From NCBI RefSeq assembly GCF_003315175.1, contig NZ_QNRQ01000005.1, positions 62,001-126,000 of the forward strand: DNA of 64,000 nucleotides, written 5' to 3'. Below are positions 30,670-40,972 of the stretch, piece by piece. Position 1 is the stretch's first letter. The number at the start of each line of letters is the position of its first letter. Made by a program: the position numbers and the translations under genes. The notes beneath the pieces were generated by a model. That model was given only the letters and a program-made list of their open reading frames with translations, was not told the origin of the DNA and did no database searches. Source of the stretch: Eoetvoesiella caeni (GTDB lineage Bacteria; Pseudomonadota; Gammaproteobacteria; Burkholderiales; Burkholderiaceae_B).

Positions 30670-30782
30670 CTGACATCATCGAATTTCTGACCATCGTCAA
30701 CTGGCCCGGCGCCCTTGTCGTCTCCGCGGCGATTTGGTTCGCTTCCCGCACCATCATTAAATGCTATGGCCGACGAAATTGA
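30666..30782 (+). CDS. 38-residue membrane peptide
   Basis: MTDIIEFLTIVNWPGALVVS, then a hydrophobic stretch and a basic tail (IKCYGRRN). Its start overlaps the previous stop (ATGA) and a strong terminator follows about 40 bases after the stop. It is probably translated, with unknown function. Confidence 0.55.
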   Translation: MTDIIEFLTIVNWPGALVVSAAIWFASRTIIKCYGRRN

Positions 30783-30819
30783 GCGAATGCTGTCTGTTAC
30801 AGCGAAAGATTGGAATCTG

Positions 30820-30842
30820 CCCCGCCTGGTGCGGGGTTTTTT
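30820..30842 (+). terminator. rho-independent terminator before excision/integration genes
   Basis: CCCCGC-CTGGT-GCGGGG followed by six T residues. It separates the early accessory genes from the DUF4224-int pair, so int may have its own promoter or depend on antitermination. Confidence 0.9.
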
Positions 30843-30857
30843 GGGGAGGTACGGATA

Positions 30858-31091
30858 ATGTCCGAGTTCTTTTTAACCGACGAGGAGTTATGCTTACTAA
30901 CTGGCATAGCGACGGGACGCGACAAACGCACTCGCGAAGAATTGCAGTGCGAACATCTACGCAAGCAAGGTATCGCGTTTTATCCAAACGCCCGCGGTAA
31001 GCCAGTGGTTGTACGCGAATCGTTAACCGCGCCAAAAAACGCCCCTGCCCCTAAACCAGCATGGGAGCCGAAAGTGTTACGAATGGGGTAA
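30858..31091 (+). CDS. DUF4224 protein in the xis position
   Basis: A 77-residue protein. FLTDEELCLLTGIATGRDKR, the QGIAFYPNARGKPVVVRESL run and the short tail match DUF4224, small proteins nearly always found just before phage integrases. It stands where excisionases stand, three bases before int, and is small and basic enough to bind DNA. An excision role is inferred from place. Confidence 0.72.
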   Translation: MSEFFLTDEELCLLTGIATGRDKRTREELQCEHLRKQGIAFYPNARGKPVVVRESLTAPKNAPAPKPAWEPKVLRMG

Positions 31092-31094
31092 GTC

Positions 31095-32156
31095 ATGGGC
31101 CGCAAAGCATACAAGAATACGAATCTGCCGCCGCGCATGAGGGCCAGAGCCAAGGCCAGGGGCGTGATTTATTATTATTACGACCTTGGCGGCAAGCCAC
31201 GCAAAGAAAAGCCACTTGGCTCAAACTATATCGTCGCCTTGCAAGAATGGGCCAAGCTTGAGCAGGTCAAGCCCGTGCATAGCCCCACCTTCAACGACGC
31301 GGCGCAAATGTACAGCATTGACGTTATCCCCACCAAGGCCGCCAGGACGCAGCAAGACAACCTGAAAGAATTGCCGAACTTGCTGGAGTTCTTTGATGGT
31401 GCACCATTGGCTGAAATCAGGCCAATCAATATTCGCCAGTTCTTAACATGGCGATGCAGGAAGTCGCGGGACTGGCTGGCAGGAAAAGGCAGGCAGGTTG
31501 ATGTCGACGCGGGCCAGGTGCGGGCGAACCGGGAAAAGGCGCTATTCAGCCACATATTCAACTATGCTCGGGATACTGGCTTGACGGACGCGCCGAACCC
31601 TTGCCAGGGCGTTTCCTCTTATGACGAGGATGGCCGGGATGTGTACGTATCGGACGCGCTGTTTGAAGCGGTCTGGCTGGCAGCGCCCGCGCCATTGCGG
31701 GACGCGCTAGACCTTGCTTATCTTACCGGCCAGCGGCCAAGCGATACCGTAGCCCTATCGGACCACGACATACGCGACGGATACTTACACGTAAAGCAGG
31801 GCAAGACCGGCGCAAAACTGCGCATTGAAGTGACAGGCAAGCTCAAAGAGGTGATTGAGCGCATCAGGGCGCGGCGCAACGCGTTTAAGATTGTCACGAC
31901 ATACTTAGTGGTCAGCCAGTACGGCAGGCCCGTACAGCGACGTACAGTGTCCGAGTGGCTAAAGAAAGTCAGGGAGGATACCGGCATACCGGCTGACGAC
32001 TTCCAGTTCCGAGACCTGCGCGCCAAGGCCGGAACGGACAAAGAGGATACGCAAGGCATGTCCGCAGCGAAAGACCAATTAGGCCACGCAAGCGAGAGCA
32101 TGACGCGGCATTATGTCAGGCACCGACTGGGTAAAAAGGTCAGCCCAACCCGATGA
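31095..32156 (+). CDS. int: tyrosine integrase
   Basis: A 353-residue integrase. The N-terminal part (VIYYYYDLGGKPRKEKPLGS) is an arm-type DNA-binding domain. The catalytic domain carries Arg in LTGQRPSD, Lys in VKQGKTG, Arg in FRDLRAKAGTD, His in LGHASESMTRHY and the nucleophile Tyr in RHYVRHRLGKK. The usual HxxR His is a Phe or Asp here (FQFRDLR), a variant seen in some phage integrases. It lies 107 bases before the tRNA-Cys fragment, the likely target. Confidence 0.93.
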   Translation: MGRKAYKNTNLPPRMRARAKARGVIYYYYDLGGKPRKEKPLGSNYIVALQEWAKLEQVKPVHSPTFNDAAQMYSIDVIPTKAARTQQDNLKELPNLLEFFDGAPLAEIRPINIRQFLTWRCRKSRDWLAGKGRQVDVDAGQVRANREKALFSHIFNYARDTGLTDAPNPCQGVSSYDEDGRDVYVSDALFEAVWLAAPAPLRDALDLAYLTGQRPSDTVALSDHDIRDGYLHVKQGKTGAKLRIEVTGKLKEVIERIRARRNAFKIVTTYLVVSQYGRPVQRRTVSEWLKKVREDTGIPADDFQFRDLRAKAGTDKEDTQGMSAAKDQLGHASESMTRHYVRHRLGKKVSPTR

Positions 32157-32163
32157 TTTCCGG

Positions 32164-32388
32164 TCCGCAAAAAAAGAGAGGGCCGCATGGATAGGGGCTT
32201 TGCAGAGGTCGATTTTCAAGAATTGCGGACTGAAAACAGGACAGAAACCCGCATGAATACTCACCCTCTTATGCGGATTGCAAATCCGTGTACCCCGGTT
32301 CGATTCCGAGTTGCGCCTCCAGAATACATGCGGTTTTCCAGCGATGTAGCGACAAGATTATTTCCGCAATTCTTGACTATTTCCGCAA
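32164..32388. repeat. TCCGCAA motifs and 14-bp inverted repeat around att
   Basis: TCCGCAA occurs at 32164-32170, 32363-32369 and 32382-32388, and inverted at 32223-32229. Two of these sit inside a perfect 14-bp inverted repeat (TCAAGAATTGCGGA at 32216-32229; TCCGCAATTCTTGA at 32363-32376) on either side of the tRNA fragment. They may be arm-type sites for the integrase. Confidence 0.6.
32264..32321 (+). other. tRNA-Cys 3' fragment, right attachment site
   Basis: From the anticodon arm (loop TTGCAAA, anticodon GCA) to the encoded CCA this matches bacterial tRNA-Cys, but no matching 5' half (GGCGCAA, D-arm) exists upstream. The T-stem has one mismatch (CCCGG against CCGAG). This is the displaced 3' end produced when a phage inserts into a tRNA gene; the rebuilt full tRNA-Cys should stand at the left end of the prophage, outside the window. 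Confidence 0.85.
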
Positions 32389-32402
32389 AACCACAAAGCC
32401 AT

Positions 32403-32435
32403 AGCCCCACAGCACCGCGCTGATGGGGCTTTTTT
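32403..32435 (+). terminator. rho-independent terminator, former tRNA-Cys terminator
   Basis: AGCCCCA and TGGGGCT flank a 14-base loop and are followed by five or more T residues. It probably ended the host tRNA-Cys transcript before insertion of the phage. Confidence 0.75.
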
Positions 32436-32535
32436 GTTTCTGCTTACAAAGTGCGCTTTTACAGGTATGGGGCTTGCTTTGCGTTCACGATGGCTGCACC
32501 CCCGAGCAGCCGATGTCATGTACAGGAGCCAAATC

Positions 32536-32754
32536 ATGCCGCAGGAATGCAAACCCACGAAGCCTTCATCACAAGAGCCCGCCCAGGAGCAGACGCAAAG
32601 TTATCCGGGCATCAAGGGACCCAAGGCGCGGGAACTTCAAAAGAGCCGCCCTATCGACATGGACGCAGCCGCAAAAGAGGAACGGGACGCCGAGAAGCTT
32701 GAGGGCATTCCGAAGACGCTCGAAAAGTCCAAGGAATCGCGCAACGATCAATAG
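32536..32754 (+). CDS. small hydrophilic protein
   Basis: A 72-residue protein from ATG 32536 with AGGAG eight bases upstream; a longer in-frame extension has no such site. It is highly charged and disordered-looking (QEPAQEQTQSYPGIKGPKAR; AAAKEERDAEKLEGIPKTLE). It lies next to membrane and catalase genes of stress type. No function assigned. Confidence 0.6.
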   Translation: MPQECKPTKPSSQEPAQEQTQSYPGIKGPKARELQKSRPIDMDAAAKEERDAEKLEGIPKTLEKSKESRNDQ

Positions 32755-32885
32755 CCGTGGAATGGCATGGCTGAACGCGCCAGCGTAATCGTCCCAACAG
32801 CAAGCAACATCGCCGGCGACGCCGGCGGCACGCGACTTGCTGCAGTGGGTACCACGTGTGTCACATCACGCAAAAGGTGGACAAG

Positions 32886-33449
32886 ATGGCCCTGATCGTT
32901 GCTGCCCGTTTCAACACCTTCGATGCCGCTGAAGTCGCCGCTGGCCAGCTCATGGCTGCGGGGGTCAAAGCGGACAATCTCTTTACTTTCTTCGTCAATC
33001 CAACAGAAAGCCACAGCCACCATCCGGCAACCGGCACGCGAGCTTCTAAGCGCGGTTTCGTCGGAGCATGGCTTGGCGCAGCCGTGATAGGCCTGGTCGG
33101 CGCCTGCGCGGGCGCCATTATCGGATTTATCTTTGGCTCTACGACTACCGGTGTCCTGGGAGGCGCGGGGGTAGGCGCCTACGTAGGGTCGCTGGCTGGC
33201 GCCCTGAGAATGATAGATCGGCCGCGATCGGAACCCCGCTCCGAACAAACGACGGCCAAGCCCAGGGATGGCAGGCCTTCGGGCGTGGTCCTGGCCGTTC
33301 ATGTTGATGCGGAACACGAGTTGCAGATTGCACGCATGTTGCGCGATGCCGGCGGCCAGGAGATAGAACGCGCACAAGGGCGCTGGGAGAACGGCACGTG
33401 GCGCGACTTCGACCCGCTGGAAAGCCCCGAGATCGAAAAGAACCTCTAG
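32886..33449 (+). CDS. glycine-zipper membrane protein
   Basis: A 187-residue protein from ATG 32886. The N-terminus (MALIVAARFNTFDAAEVAAG) looks like a ferredoxin-like small domain. The middle (residues 55-105) is a Gly/Ala-rich hydrophobic hairpin (WLGAAVIGLVGACAGAIIGF; VLGGAGVGAYVGSLAGAL) of glycine-zipper type. The C-terminal part repeats the soluble fold. Such proteins occur near stress genes; a membrane-stress role is likely but unproven. Confidence 0.65.
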   Translation: MALIVAARFNTFDAAEVAAGQLMAAGVKADNLFTFFVNPTESHSHHPATGTRASKRGFVGAWLGAAVIGLVGACAGAIIGFIFGSTTTGVLGGAGVGAYVGSLAGALRMIDRPRSEPRSEQTTAKPRDGRPSGVVLAVHVDAEHELQIARMLRDAGGQEIERAQGRWENGTWRDFDPLESPEIEKNL

Positions 33450-33565
33450 CGTCCTTGCTCCCGCAGTTGCCGCCACCACCCCGCACGGCCGCCCGCCGCC
33501 GGGGATTTTCGTAGTCCTGAATAACGCGACATTCAGCCTTAAACCTGTCTTGAAAGGAATTGACA

Positions 33566-35956
33566 ATGGCAACCCGAAACAGCAAAAAGACGCAAACCAA
33601 ACAGGCGGCGGTCGATACCGCCTATATGAATTCGGACAGCGGACCGGCATCACTGCCCGCTGCTAACGCACAGCACCCTGCCCTGAAACAAAGACTTGCG
33701 GTCGGCGAGATGGCGGCCGGCATGCCCACCAACCCCAACAAGGCGGCAGAGTACGGCGAAGCGGCGACCCGGCCGCCGGCGGGAAATACCGTCCAACCCG
33801 ACGATCCTTCGGCCACCGCCAGCACCCTCTCTGAAGCAAATGAATCGCAAAAAACGGGGAAACCCGCAGCGGCGGGAGTCAACGCGGCAAGCGGCGAGCT
33901 GGACAGAGTGCGGGCGGACAGCAGCGGACAAGCTATGACCACGAATCAGGGGGTTCCCGTCGCCAACAATCAGGACTCGCTGAAGGCCGGATTGCGGGGC
34001 CCAGCACTATTGAAAGATTTCATCCTGCGGGAAAAGCTGACTCATTTCGATCACGAGCGTATTCCCGAACGAGTCGTCCATGCCCGCGGCTCGGCGGCGC
34101 ATGGTTATTTTGAAAGTTATGAGTCGCTTGCCGAACTGACCTGCGCCTCGCTGTTTGCCGAAAGCGGCAAACGCACGCCCGTGTTCGTGCGCTTTTCCAC
34201 GGTGGCCGGCGAGCGCGGTTCGAAAGATACCGCGCGCGACGTACGGGGCTTTGCGGTAAAGTTTTATACGGATGAGGGAAACTGGGACCTGGTGGGCAAT
34301 AACATGCCCGTTTTTTTCATTCAGGATGCAATGAAGTTTCCCGACCTGGTGCATGCCGTCAAGCCCGAACCCCATCACGGCATGCCACAAGCGGCTTCCG
34401 CGCACGATACCCTCTGGGACTTCGTATCGTTGATGCCGGAGTCGGCGCACATGATGTTGTGGCTGATGTCCGACCGCGCCATTCCGCGCAGCTTTCGCAT
34501 GATGCAGGGTTTCGGCGTCCACACCTTCCGCTTCATCAATGAACGGGGCGAATCAAAATTCGTCAAGTTCCACTGGGACCCCAAACAGGGCACTCATTCT
34601 TTGGTGTGGGACGAAGCCGTCAAGATATCCGGCGCCGACCCGGACTTCAATCGCCGCGATCTCTGGGAAGCGATCGAGGCCGGCGAATACCCAGAATGGG
34701 AACTGGGGGTTCAGATCTTCGACGAAGCGCAGGCCGAATCGTTCAGCTTCGATGTGCTGGACTCGACCAAGCTGATCCCCGAGGAACTGGTTCCCATAAC
34801 GCCTATTGGCCGCATGGTACTCACTCGTAATCCCGACAATTTTTTTGCTGAAACCGAACAGGTGGCCTTCTGCTCGGCGCATGTGGTGCGCGGCATCGAC
34901 TTCACGAACGACCCGTTATTGGCGGGACGCATACATTCCTATATCGATACACAGATAACACGCCTGGGCGGCCCTAACTTCCACGAGATTCCGATCAATG
35001 CGCCGCTGGCGCCGGTATACAACAATCAGCGGGATGGCATGCATCGGCAGGCCGTCCATCATGGACGGGCAGCCTACGAGCCGAACTCGCTGGGCGGCGG
35101 ATGCCCATTCCAGGCTGGCTCGGCCGGGTTCATATCGTTTCCCGAACCGGTCGACGCCACCGAGCTTCGGGGCAAGCCCGAGAAATTCGCGGAACACTAC
35201 AACCAGGCAACCCTGTTCTACGAAAGCCAGGCCCAGCACGAAAAACAACACATCATCAATGCATTTTCTTTTGAGCTAAGCAAGGTGACGGTCCCCGGGA
35301 TCAGGCAGCGAATGGTGGCTCAGCTGCGCAATGTCTCGGAAACCTTGGCTTCGGCCGTGGCAGGGAATCTGGGAATGCGCGAAATGCCGGATCCGATGCC
35401 CAAGGCGAACGCACAAGAAGTCATTCCCGAAGTGACGCGCTCGGATTTTCTTTCGCTATTGGCCCGTCCCGGGGAGACCGGGATACGGACACGCAAAATC
35501 GCAATCCTTGCCGCCGACGGGATCAACGCCAAGACAGTCGAACAAATGGCGCAAGCCCTGATTGCACAAGGCGCGGTGGTCCGGCTGGTGGGGCAGCATA
35601 TCGGCCTTGTCTCGGCGGATTCCGAAACGCCGCTGGACCTGGACGCCTCTTTACAAAACAGCCCTTCGCCGCTTTTTGACGCTGCCGTCATACCGGATGG
35701 CGCTGCTGCAATCGAAACCCTCGCAGCCGACGGACTGGCGCTGGAGTTTTTGCGGGACCTGTTCCGCCATGGCAAGGCATTATTAGCGATAGGAGGCGGG
35801 GAACTTCTTATACAACGTGCGGCCATCCCTATCGACCCCAAGGACGCAGGCCTGATCATCGCCAAAGATCTTGCGCAAAACACGATCGATGATTTTGTTG
35901 CGGCAGTGCAAAAACACAGGCACCCTGGACGCGAGAGCGATCCTCCCTTGGTATAG
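33566..35956 (+). CDS. katE: large-subunit catalase, KatE/HPII type
   Basis: A 796-residue monofunctional haem catalase with a C-terminal flavodoxin/DJ-1-like domain. The catalytic His172 lies in RVVHARG, the Asn in VGNNMPVFF, and the haem-ligand Tyr in [18 protein letters not shown]. The C-terminal domain starts near [20 protein letters not shown]. The N-terminal extension is about 40 residues longer than in E. coli HPII and polar. ATG 33566 has AAAGGA upstream. It breaks down hydrogen peroxide in the cytoplasm. A terminator follows. Confidence 0.95.
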   Translation: MATRNSKKTQTKQAAVDTAYMNSDSGPASLPAANAQHPALKQRLAVGEMAAGMPTNPNKAAEYGEAATRPPAGNTVQPDDPSATASTLSEANESQKTGKPAAAGVNAASGELDRVRADSSGQAMTTNQGVPVANNQDSLKAGLRGPALLKDFILREKLTHFDHERIPERVVHARGSAAHGYFESYESLAELTCASLFAESGKRTPVFVRFSTVAGERGSKDTARDVRGFAVKFYTDEGNWDLVGNNMPVFFIQDAMKFPDLVHAVKPEPHHGMPQAASAHDTLWDFVSLMPESAHMMLWLMSDRAIPRSFRMMQGFGVHTFRFINERGESKFVKFHWDPKQGTHSLVWDEAVKISGADPDFNRRDLWEAIEAGEYPEWELGVQIFDEAQAESFSFDVLDSTKLIPEELVPITPIGRMVLTRNPDNFFAETEQVAFCSAHVVRGIDFTNDPLLAGRIHSYIDTQITRLGGPNFHEIPINAPLAPVYNNQRDGMHRQAVHHGRAAYEPNSLGGGCPFQAGSAGFISFPEPVDATELRGKPEKFAEHYNQATLFYESQAQHEKQHIINAFSFELSKVTVPGIRQRMVAQLRNVSETLASAVAGNLGMREMPDPMPKANAQEVIPEVTRSDFLSLLARPGETGIRTRKIAILAADGINAKTVEQMAQALIAQGAVVRLVGQHIGLVSADSETPLDLDASLQNSPSPLFDAAVIPDGAAAIETLAADGLALEFLRDLFRHGKALLAIGGGELLIQRAAIPIDPKDAGLIIAKDLAQNTIDDFVAAVQKHRHPGRESDPPLV

Positions 35957-35998
35957 CTGAAAATTTTTCCACACAGGCCGGCCGCCGAATGCCCCGCC

Positions 35999-36020
35999 AG
36001 CCCTCTACGGAGGGCTTTTC
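35999..36020 (+). terminator. rho-independent terminator after katE
   Basis: AGCCCTC-TACG-GAGGGCT followed by TTTTC, 43 bases after the katE stop. Confidence 0.85.
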
Positions 36021-36127
36021 GTTGTCCGTCGATATGCAAAAAACCTAGCTGCGCCGCAGCAAAATCAGTATAGTACCCATGCGGCACAGCAACAAAAACA
36101 AACATACCGAAACGGACAGGAGACTTT

Positions 36128-38980
36128 GTGAAGCAATCCGCACGGGGCGCCGAAGCGCCTTCATTTCTACGCAACGATATTCGGCTGCTGGGCAAAACCC
36201 TTGGCCAGGTCATCAGGGAAAACGACGGCAAGGCCACATACGATGTCGTTGAAAAGCTCAGGCAGGCGGCGGTAAAGTTTCGGCGCGAGGGCGATCTTAA
36301 ATCGGGACAAATTCTTGTCCGACAGATTGAAAAACTGGCCGCCGGCCAAACCAACTCGGTTGCGCGCGCCTTTAGCTATTTTCTGCATCTATCCAATATT
36401 GCCGAAGACCGCGACCAGAATCGGCGCCAGCGCCAGCATGAACTGGCCGACGGCGCGCCCATGCACGGCAGCCTGCTGCATGTCCTGGACTTCCTTAAAG
36501 CGCGGGGCGTGGACTCGCGCAAAGTGCGCCGCTATCTGGACAGCGCCTGCATCGTGCCGGTCTTGACGGCCCACCCAACCGAGGTACAGCGCAAAAGCAC
36601 ACTGGACATACACCGCGAAATCGCGGTGTTGCTGGCCCACGATACCGACGCGCTGACGCCGTCGGAGGCGCGGCATATGCAAAAGCGGCTCACTGGCCTG
36701 ATTGCCGTCCTGTGGCAAACGCGCATGCTGCGCCAGCAAAAACTGACCGTGCTGGACGAAATCGACAACGCGCTGACGTATTACGACAGTACATTTCTGC
36801 GTGCCATACCCAGGCTGTACCAGGATCTGGCCGAAAAGCTGCAACCCGCCGCGCGCACGCTGCTCAATGAAAGCAGCGAGCCGCTGCCGCCCTTCCTGCG
36901 CATGGGCAGCTGGATAGGCGGCGATCGCGACGGCAACCCCAATGTGGATGCCTCGACTCTGGAACAGGCGCTGCTGCGCCAGTCCACGCTGGTGTTGCAG
37001 CATTACCTGCAAGAGATCAAGTTGCTGGGAATCGAATTGTCGATATCCCAATCGCTAAGCGATGTCAGCCCCGAACTTCTGGCCCTGGCACAGGCCAGCG
37101 GCGACCCTTCGCCGCACCGGATGGACGAGCCTTACCGCCGCGCGCTGATTCATATTTACGCACGGCTGGCCGCTACCTCCACCGTACTGGCCGGCCATAC
37201 GCTGGCATTGTGGCCGACCTACGACGCCCCGCCCTATTCCACGCCACGGGACTTCATGCACGATCTGCAAGTGCTTGCCGACTCGCTCGGCCAGCACCAT
37301 GGCGCCCTCATCGCGCAATTGCGCCTGACCGGCCTGCGCCAGGCTGCCGCGGTGTTCGGATTTCATTTGGCGACTGTCGACCTGCGCCAAAGCTCAGACG
37401 TACACGAACGCGTCCTGACCGAATTGTTCAAGACCGCGCAAGTCAGGCATGACGGCGGTATCGTGGACTACGCCGCATTGTCTGAACAAGACCGCATTGA
37501 ATTGCTGCGCGCCGAAATCCACCAGGCCAGGCCGCTGGTTTCCCCCTGGGCGGCCTACTCGCCGGAAACCGAAAAAGAACTGGCCATTTTGCGCATGGCG
37601 GCAAGCTGCCGCAAAAAATACGGCGAGATGGCAATCACCCAGACCATCGTCTCGCATACCGAGACCCTCAGCGACCTGCTCGAAGTGCTGGTACTGCAGC
37701 AAGAGACGGGGCTTATCGAGCCAACGCCCGCCGACGGCCATGCCGGGCGCCAGGGCCTGATGGTCGTACCGCTGTTCGAAACCATCCCCGACCTGGAACG
37801 CAGCCCCGACATCATGGCCGCCTGGCTTGACCTGCCCGAGGTCAAGGCACGCGTGCATCATGTGCAAGACAACATTCAGGAAGTCATGCTGGGCTACTCG
37901 GACAGCAACAAGGACGGCGGCTACCTGACCTCGAACTGGTCGCTCTACCAGGCCGAACGCCGGCTGGTCCAGGTCTTCATGAAGCGCAAAACGCAGTTGC
38001 GGCTATTCCACGGCCGCGGCGGCTCGGTGGGCCGCGGCGGCGGATCCAGCTTCGATGCCATCCTGGCCCAGCCGCCCGGCACGGTCAATGGACAAATACG
38101 CCTGACAGAACAGGGCGAAGTCATCCAGGCAAAATACAAGAATGCCGAGGTGGGCCGCTACCACCTGGAAATGTTCGTCGCCGCCACGCTCGAAGCCAGC
38201 CTGGTTCCGGCATCAACCGCTACCCGGATGGAAGACGACAATATGGCGCAGTTTGGGCCGGCCCTGGACTTCATGTCCGATGCGGCTCAGCGCGCCTACC
38301 GCAACCTGGTCTATGCCACACCAGGCTTCAATGACTATTTTTTCGCATCGACGCCTGTGCTCGAAATCGCCGGCTTGAATATTGGCTCGCGCCCGGCTTC
38401 GCGCAAGGCCAATAGCCGGATCGAAGACCTGCGGGCCATCCCCTGGGGTTTCTCGTGGGCTCAATGCCGCCTGCTGTTGACCGGGTGGTACGGAATGGGA
38501 ACGGCGCTGCGCAGTTATATCGACAACGGCCTAGAAGGGGTGGCTTCCACGCCCGAAAACCGACTGGCGCAGTTGCAGGACATGGCGCAAACCTGGCCTT
38601 TCTTCAAAACGCTGTTGTCGAACATGGAGCAGGTACTGGCCAAGACCGACCTTGGCATTGCCAGGCAATACGCGCAGCTTGTGCCGGATGCCGCTTTGCG
38701 CAACAACATCTTCCAGCGCATCGAAGCCGAACTCACGCTGACGCAAGAGATGTTCACCCGCGTTGCGCAGCGCGAGGTGCTGGCCGAAGATCCTGTGCTG
38801 GCCGCCGCGCTGAGCGAAAGGTTCGCCTATATCGACCCACTCAATCACTTGCAAGTGGAGCTGTTGCGGCGCCACCGTCAGGCCGGCGCCAGATCGGCAC
38901 GCGGCAGCGAAAACCAGATCCAGCGTGCCATACACATGACAATCAACGGCGTGGCCGCCGGCTTGCGCAATTCGGGCTAA
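36128..38980 (+). CDS. ppc: phosphoenolpyruvate carboxylase
   Basis: A 950-residue enzyme with GTG start at 36128 (AGGAGA upstream). [13 protein letters not shown] holds the catalytic His, [10 protein letters not shown] and [13 protein letters not shown] the substrate and bicarbonate loops, and the C-terminus ends in [11 protein letters not shown] as in other members. It adds bicarbonate to PEP to give oxaloacetate and refills the TCA cycle. Its last 4 bases overlap the end of the LysR gene on the other strand. Confidence 0.97.
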   Translation: MKQSARGAEAPSFLRNDIRLLGKTLGQVIRENDGKATYDVVEKLRQAAVKFRREGDLKSGQILVRQIEKLAAGQTNSVARAFSYFLHLSNIAEDRDQNRRQRQHELADGAPMHGSLLHVLDFLKARGVDSRKVRRYLDSACIVPVLTAHPTEVQRKSTLDIHREIAVLLAHDTDALTPSEARHMQKRLTGLIAVLWQTRMLRQQKLTVLDEIDNALTYYDSTFLRAIPRLYQDLAEKLQPAARTLLNESSEPLPPFLRMGSWIGGDRDGNPNVDASTLEQALLRQSTLVLQHYLQEIKLLGIELSISQSLSDVSPELLALAQASGDPSPHRMDEPYRRALIHIYARLAATSTVLAGHTLALWPTYDAPPYSTPRDFMHDLQVLADSLGQHHGALIAQLRLTGLRQAAAVFGFHLATVDLRQSSDVHERVLTELFKTAQVRHDGGIVDYAALSEQDRIELLRAEIHQARPLVSPWAAYSPETEKELAILRMAASCRKKYGEMAITQTIVSHTETLSDLLEVLVLQQETGLIEPTPADGHAGRQGLMVVPLFETIPDLERSPDIMAAWLDLPEVKARVHHVQDNIQEVMLGYSDSNKDGGYLTSNWSLYQAERRLVQVFMKRKTQLRLFHGRGGSVGRGGGSSFDAILAQPPGTVNGQIRLTEQGEVIQAKYKNAEVGRYHLEMFVAATLEASLVPASTATRMEDDNMAQFGPALDFMSDAAQRAYRNLVYATPGFNDYFFASTPVLEIAGLNIGSRPASRKANSRIEDLRAIPWGFSWAQCRLLLTGWYGMGTALRSYIDNGLEGVASTPENRLAQLQDMAQTWPFFKTLLSNMEQVLAKTDLGIARQYAQLVPDAALRNNIFQRIEAELTLTQEMFTRVAQREVLAEDPVLAAALSERFAYIDPLNHLQVELLRRHRQAGARSARGSENQIQRAIHMTINGVAAGLRNSG

Positions 38981-39867
38981 GCGAAAATCCCGGAAACCAC
39001 GCTGCGCAGCCAGCGGTTTCCGGGGTCGCGGGCGCAGCGCTCGTGCCAATGCTGCATTACCCGATACCCCGGCACGTTGAACGGCAAGGGAAACACTTTG
39101 ATGTGGCGATTCTGCTGCAGGAACAAACCCAGGCGTTCGGGCACGATGACCAGATAGTCGGTGTTTTCGATATTGGCGGCTATGCCGGAAAAATTCGGCA
39201 CGCGCACGGCGATGGTACGTTGTATGCCGTGCGCCAAGAGTATCTCGTCGATAAGGCCAGTGCTGGTGGCCGAGGGGCTTACGGTCATGTGCAGCTCTTG
39301 CTGAAATTGCGCACGCGTTAGCTTGTCGCGAACCCGCGCATGCCCGGCGCTGGCAATGCAGACAAAACGCTCGTCCAAGAGCTTTTGCTGGTAAATGCCC
39401 GCTTCCAGCCGGGGCATGAACCCTATTGCCAGGTCGACCTCACCCGATTCAAGCAGGCGCAAAGTGTCTTCGGACACAGTGGTAATGTCCACCCGCACCG
39501 AAGGCGCGTCGCGCTTCAGCACACGCAGCAAGGACGGCAAGGCGGTCACTTGCGCAATGTCGCTCATGCACACACGGAACGAACGCTGCGATGTGGCGGG
39601 CTCGAAGCGGGCCCGGTGATTCAACATGGTATGCAGCAAAGCCAGCGTCTGCCGGACATAGGGCAACAGGTCCTGCGCCAGTGCTGTCGGCGCCATGCCT
39701 TGCTTGGTACGGACAAAAAGCGGATCGCTGAAATGTTCGCGCAGCTTGCGCAAACCCATGCTGACCGCCGGCTGCCCGATACCGAGCTTTTCGGCGGCTT
39801 GCGAAATATTGCCCGTATTGAAGATCTCGTCGAATACGGCAAGCAGTTTCAAATCAATGTTGTCCAT
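38977..39867 (-). CDS. LysR-family regulator of the gentisate operon
   Basis: A 296-residue LysR regulator: HTH at residues 5-60 ([20 protein letters not shown], then [17 protein letters not shown]), then an effector-binding domain of NagR/NahR/DntR type. It is divergent from three genes for gentisate breakdown, so it probably responds to an aromatic acid such as 3-hydroxybenzoate, salicylate or gentisate. A LysR-type palindrome lies in the intergenic region. Confidence 0.88.
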   Translation of the reverse strand: MDNIDLKLLAVFDEIFNTGNISQAAEKLGIGQPAVSMGLRKLREHFSDPLFVRTKQGMAPTALAQDLLPYVRQTLALLHTMLNHRARFEPATSQRSFRVCMSDIAQVTALPSLLRVLKRDAPSVRVDITTVSEDTLRLLESGEVDLAIGFMPRLEAGIYQQKLLDERFVCIASAGHARVRDKLTRAQFQQELHMTVSPSATSTGLIDEILLAHGIQRTIAVRVPNFSGIAANIENTDYLVIVPERLGLFLQQNRHIKVFPLPFNVPGYRVMQHWHERCARDPGNRWLRSVVSGIFA

Positions 39868-39930
39868 GGCCCTCTATCCCGATCGTCCGGCGGCGAAAGC
39901 ATCGCCAATCGTGCATCCAGATACTTTAGC

Positions 39931-39945
39931 ATCAATTATTTTGAT
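39931..39945. promoter_or_regulatory. LysR-type binding palindrome
   Basis: ATCAATTATTTTGAT is a perfect ATCAA-N5-TTGAT palindrome that satisfies the T-N11-A rule of LysR sites. It lies 64 bases upstream of the regulator start and 139 bases before the operon start. Confidence 0.6.
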
Positions 39946-40083
39946 AAACATTATTAAAAATGATGTATCGACTGATAATCCTGTGATGCCTATACTGGGG
40001 CCATCCTTGTCGGGCTGGCTCGTCTTGGCGAGCATTGCCGCAGGCGCGGCAGCGCCATCACCCTATCTATTTGGAATATCACC

Positions 40084-40941
40084 ATGAAACTTTGCAGATT
40101 CGGCAATAACCAGCTTGGACTCGTGGAAGGCACACAAATCCGCGACGTCAGCGCCGCGCTTGACGTGCTACCCAGCCATCGCTATCCCCTGCCCGGCCAT
40201 GACCCGCTTATCGCCCACCTGGGCGAACTGATGGCACGCATCGACGCCATCAAGGAACAGGCCCCGACTGTGCCGCTTGCCGGCGCGCAATTGCTCTCGC
40301 CAGTGGCCAATCCCGGCAAGATCATTGCCGCGCCGGTCAACTACGTCAAGCATTTGCAGGAAGTCCTGGACGACCCCAACCTGCATCACGAAATGCGGAT
40401 CAACCATATCCAGCGCGCGGGCCTGTTCCTGAAGGCCCCCAGTTCGCTGGTGGGCGCGGACGCCGGCATCGCCCTGCGCAAGCTCGACAGGCGCAACGAT
40501 CACGAAGTCGAGCTGGCTGTCGTCATCGGCAAGCAAGGCAACAATATCCGGCGCGAAGATGCGCTGGACTACGTTGCGGGCTACTGCATAGGCCTGGACA
40601 TCACCATACGCGGACCTGAAGAACGCAGCCTGCGCAAATCGCCCGACAGCTATACCGTACTGGGCCCGTGGCTGGTCACGGCCGACGAGCTGCCCGATGC
40701 CTCCAGCCTGGACCTGGAACTGTCGGTCAACGGCGAAACACGCCAGCAGGCCAACACCAGCGACCTGATCCTCGGCGTTGCCGAACTGATCGAGTTTGCT
40801 TCGTCCTTTTATACCTTGCATCCGGGCGACGTCATTATTACCGGCACACCGGAAGGCGTGGGCCCATTGGTGCCCGGCGACGTCATGAAGGCCTCGATAG
40901 AAGGGATCGGATCCATGCAGGTAAACGTGCGCGCGGCCTGA
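40084..40941 (+). CDS. fumarylacetoacetate-hydrolase-family protein, likely fumarylpyruvate hydrolase
   Basis: A 285-residue FAH-fold enzyme. [18 protein letters not shown] provides the metal-binding acidic residues, [20 protein letters not shown] and [12 protein letters not shown] the conserved core. Next to gentisate dioxygenase, the natural substrate is fumarylpyruvate, giving fumarate and pyruvate. Maleylpyruvate hydrolysis is possible because no isomerase is seen in the window. First gene of the operon. Confidence 0.85.
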   Translation: MKLCRFGNNQLGLVEGTQIRDVSAALDVLPSHRYPLPGHDPLIAHLGELMARIDAIKEQAPTVPLAGAQLLSPVANPGKIIAAPVNYVKHLQEVLDDPNLHHEMRINHIQRAGLFLKAPSSLVGADAGIALRKLDRRNDHEVELAVVIGKQGNNIRREDALDYVAGYCIGLDITIRGPEERSLRKSPDSYTVLGPWLVTADELPDASSLDLELSVNGETRQQANTSDLILGVAELIEFASSFYTLHPGDVIITGTPEGVGPLVPGDVMKASIEGIGSMQVNVRAA

Positions 40942-40972
40942 GGCAACAGCCGCCTGCACTCCGGAGATCATC

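Larger units (their letters stand above)
1..32321. mobile_element. lambdoid prophage, right part (left end outside window)
   Basis: Everything from the left edge to the tRNA-Cys fragment is phage-like: terminase, portal, protease/scaffold, O/P-type replication genes, a Q-like gene, Cro- and CI-type repressors with shared operators, recombination genes and a tyrosine integrase. Gene order mirrors lambda: late genes on the left read leftward, cI and the recombination genes read rightward to int. Genes are tightly packed with ATGA or TAATG overlaps. The right end is set by a 3' tRNA-Cys fragment just past int. The head genes run off the left edge, so size and the left attachment site cannot be given. 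No frameshifted core gene was seen, so it may be intact. Confidence 0.95.

Noticed and set aside
32248-32321. A complete, functional tRNA-Cys at the prophage right end
   Set aside because: No 5' acceptor strand or D-arm pairs with the 3' part, and the T-stem has a mismatch; it is a displaced 3' fragment.
1-32321. CRISPR array, diversity-generating retroelement or insertion sequence in the prophage
   Set aside because: No regularly spaced repeats, no reverse transcriptase, no transposase or terminal inverted repeats were seen; a tail-fibre variability cassette could still lie in the unseen left part.
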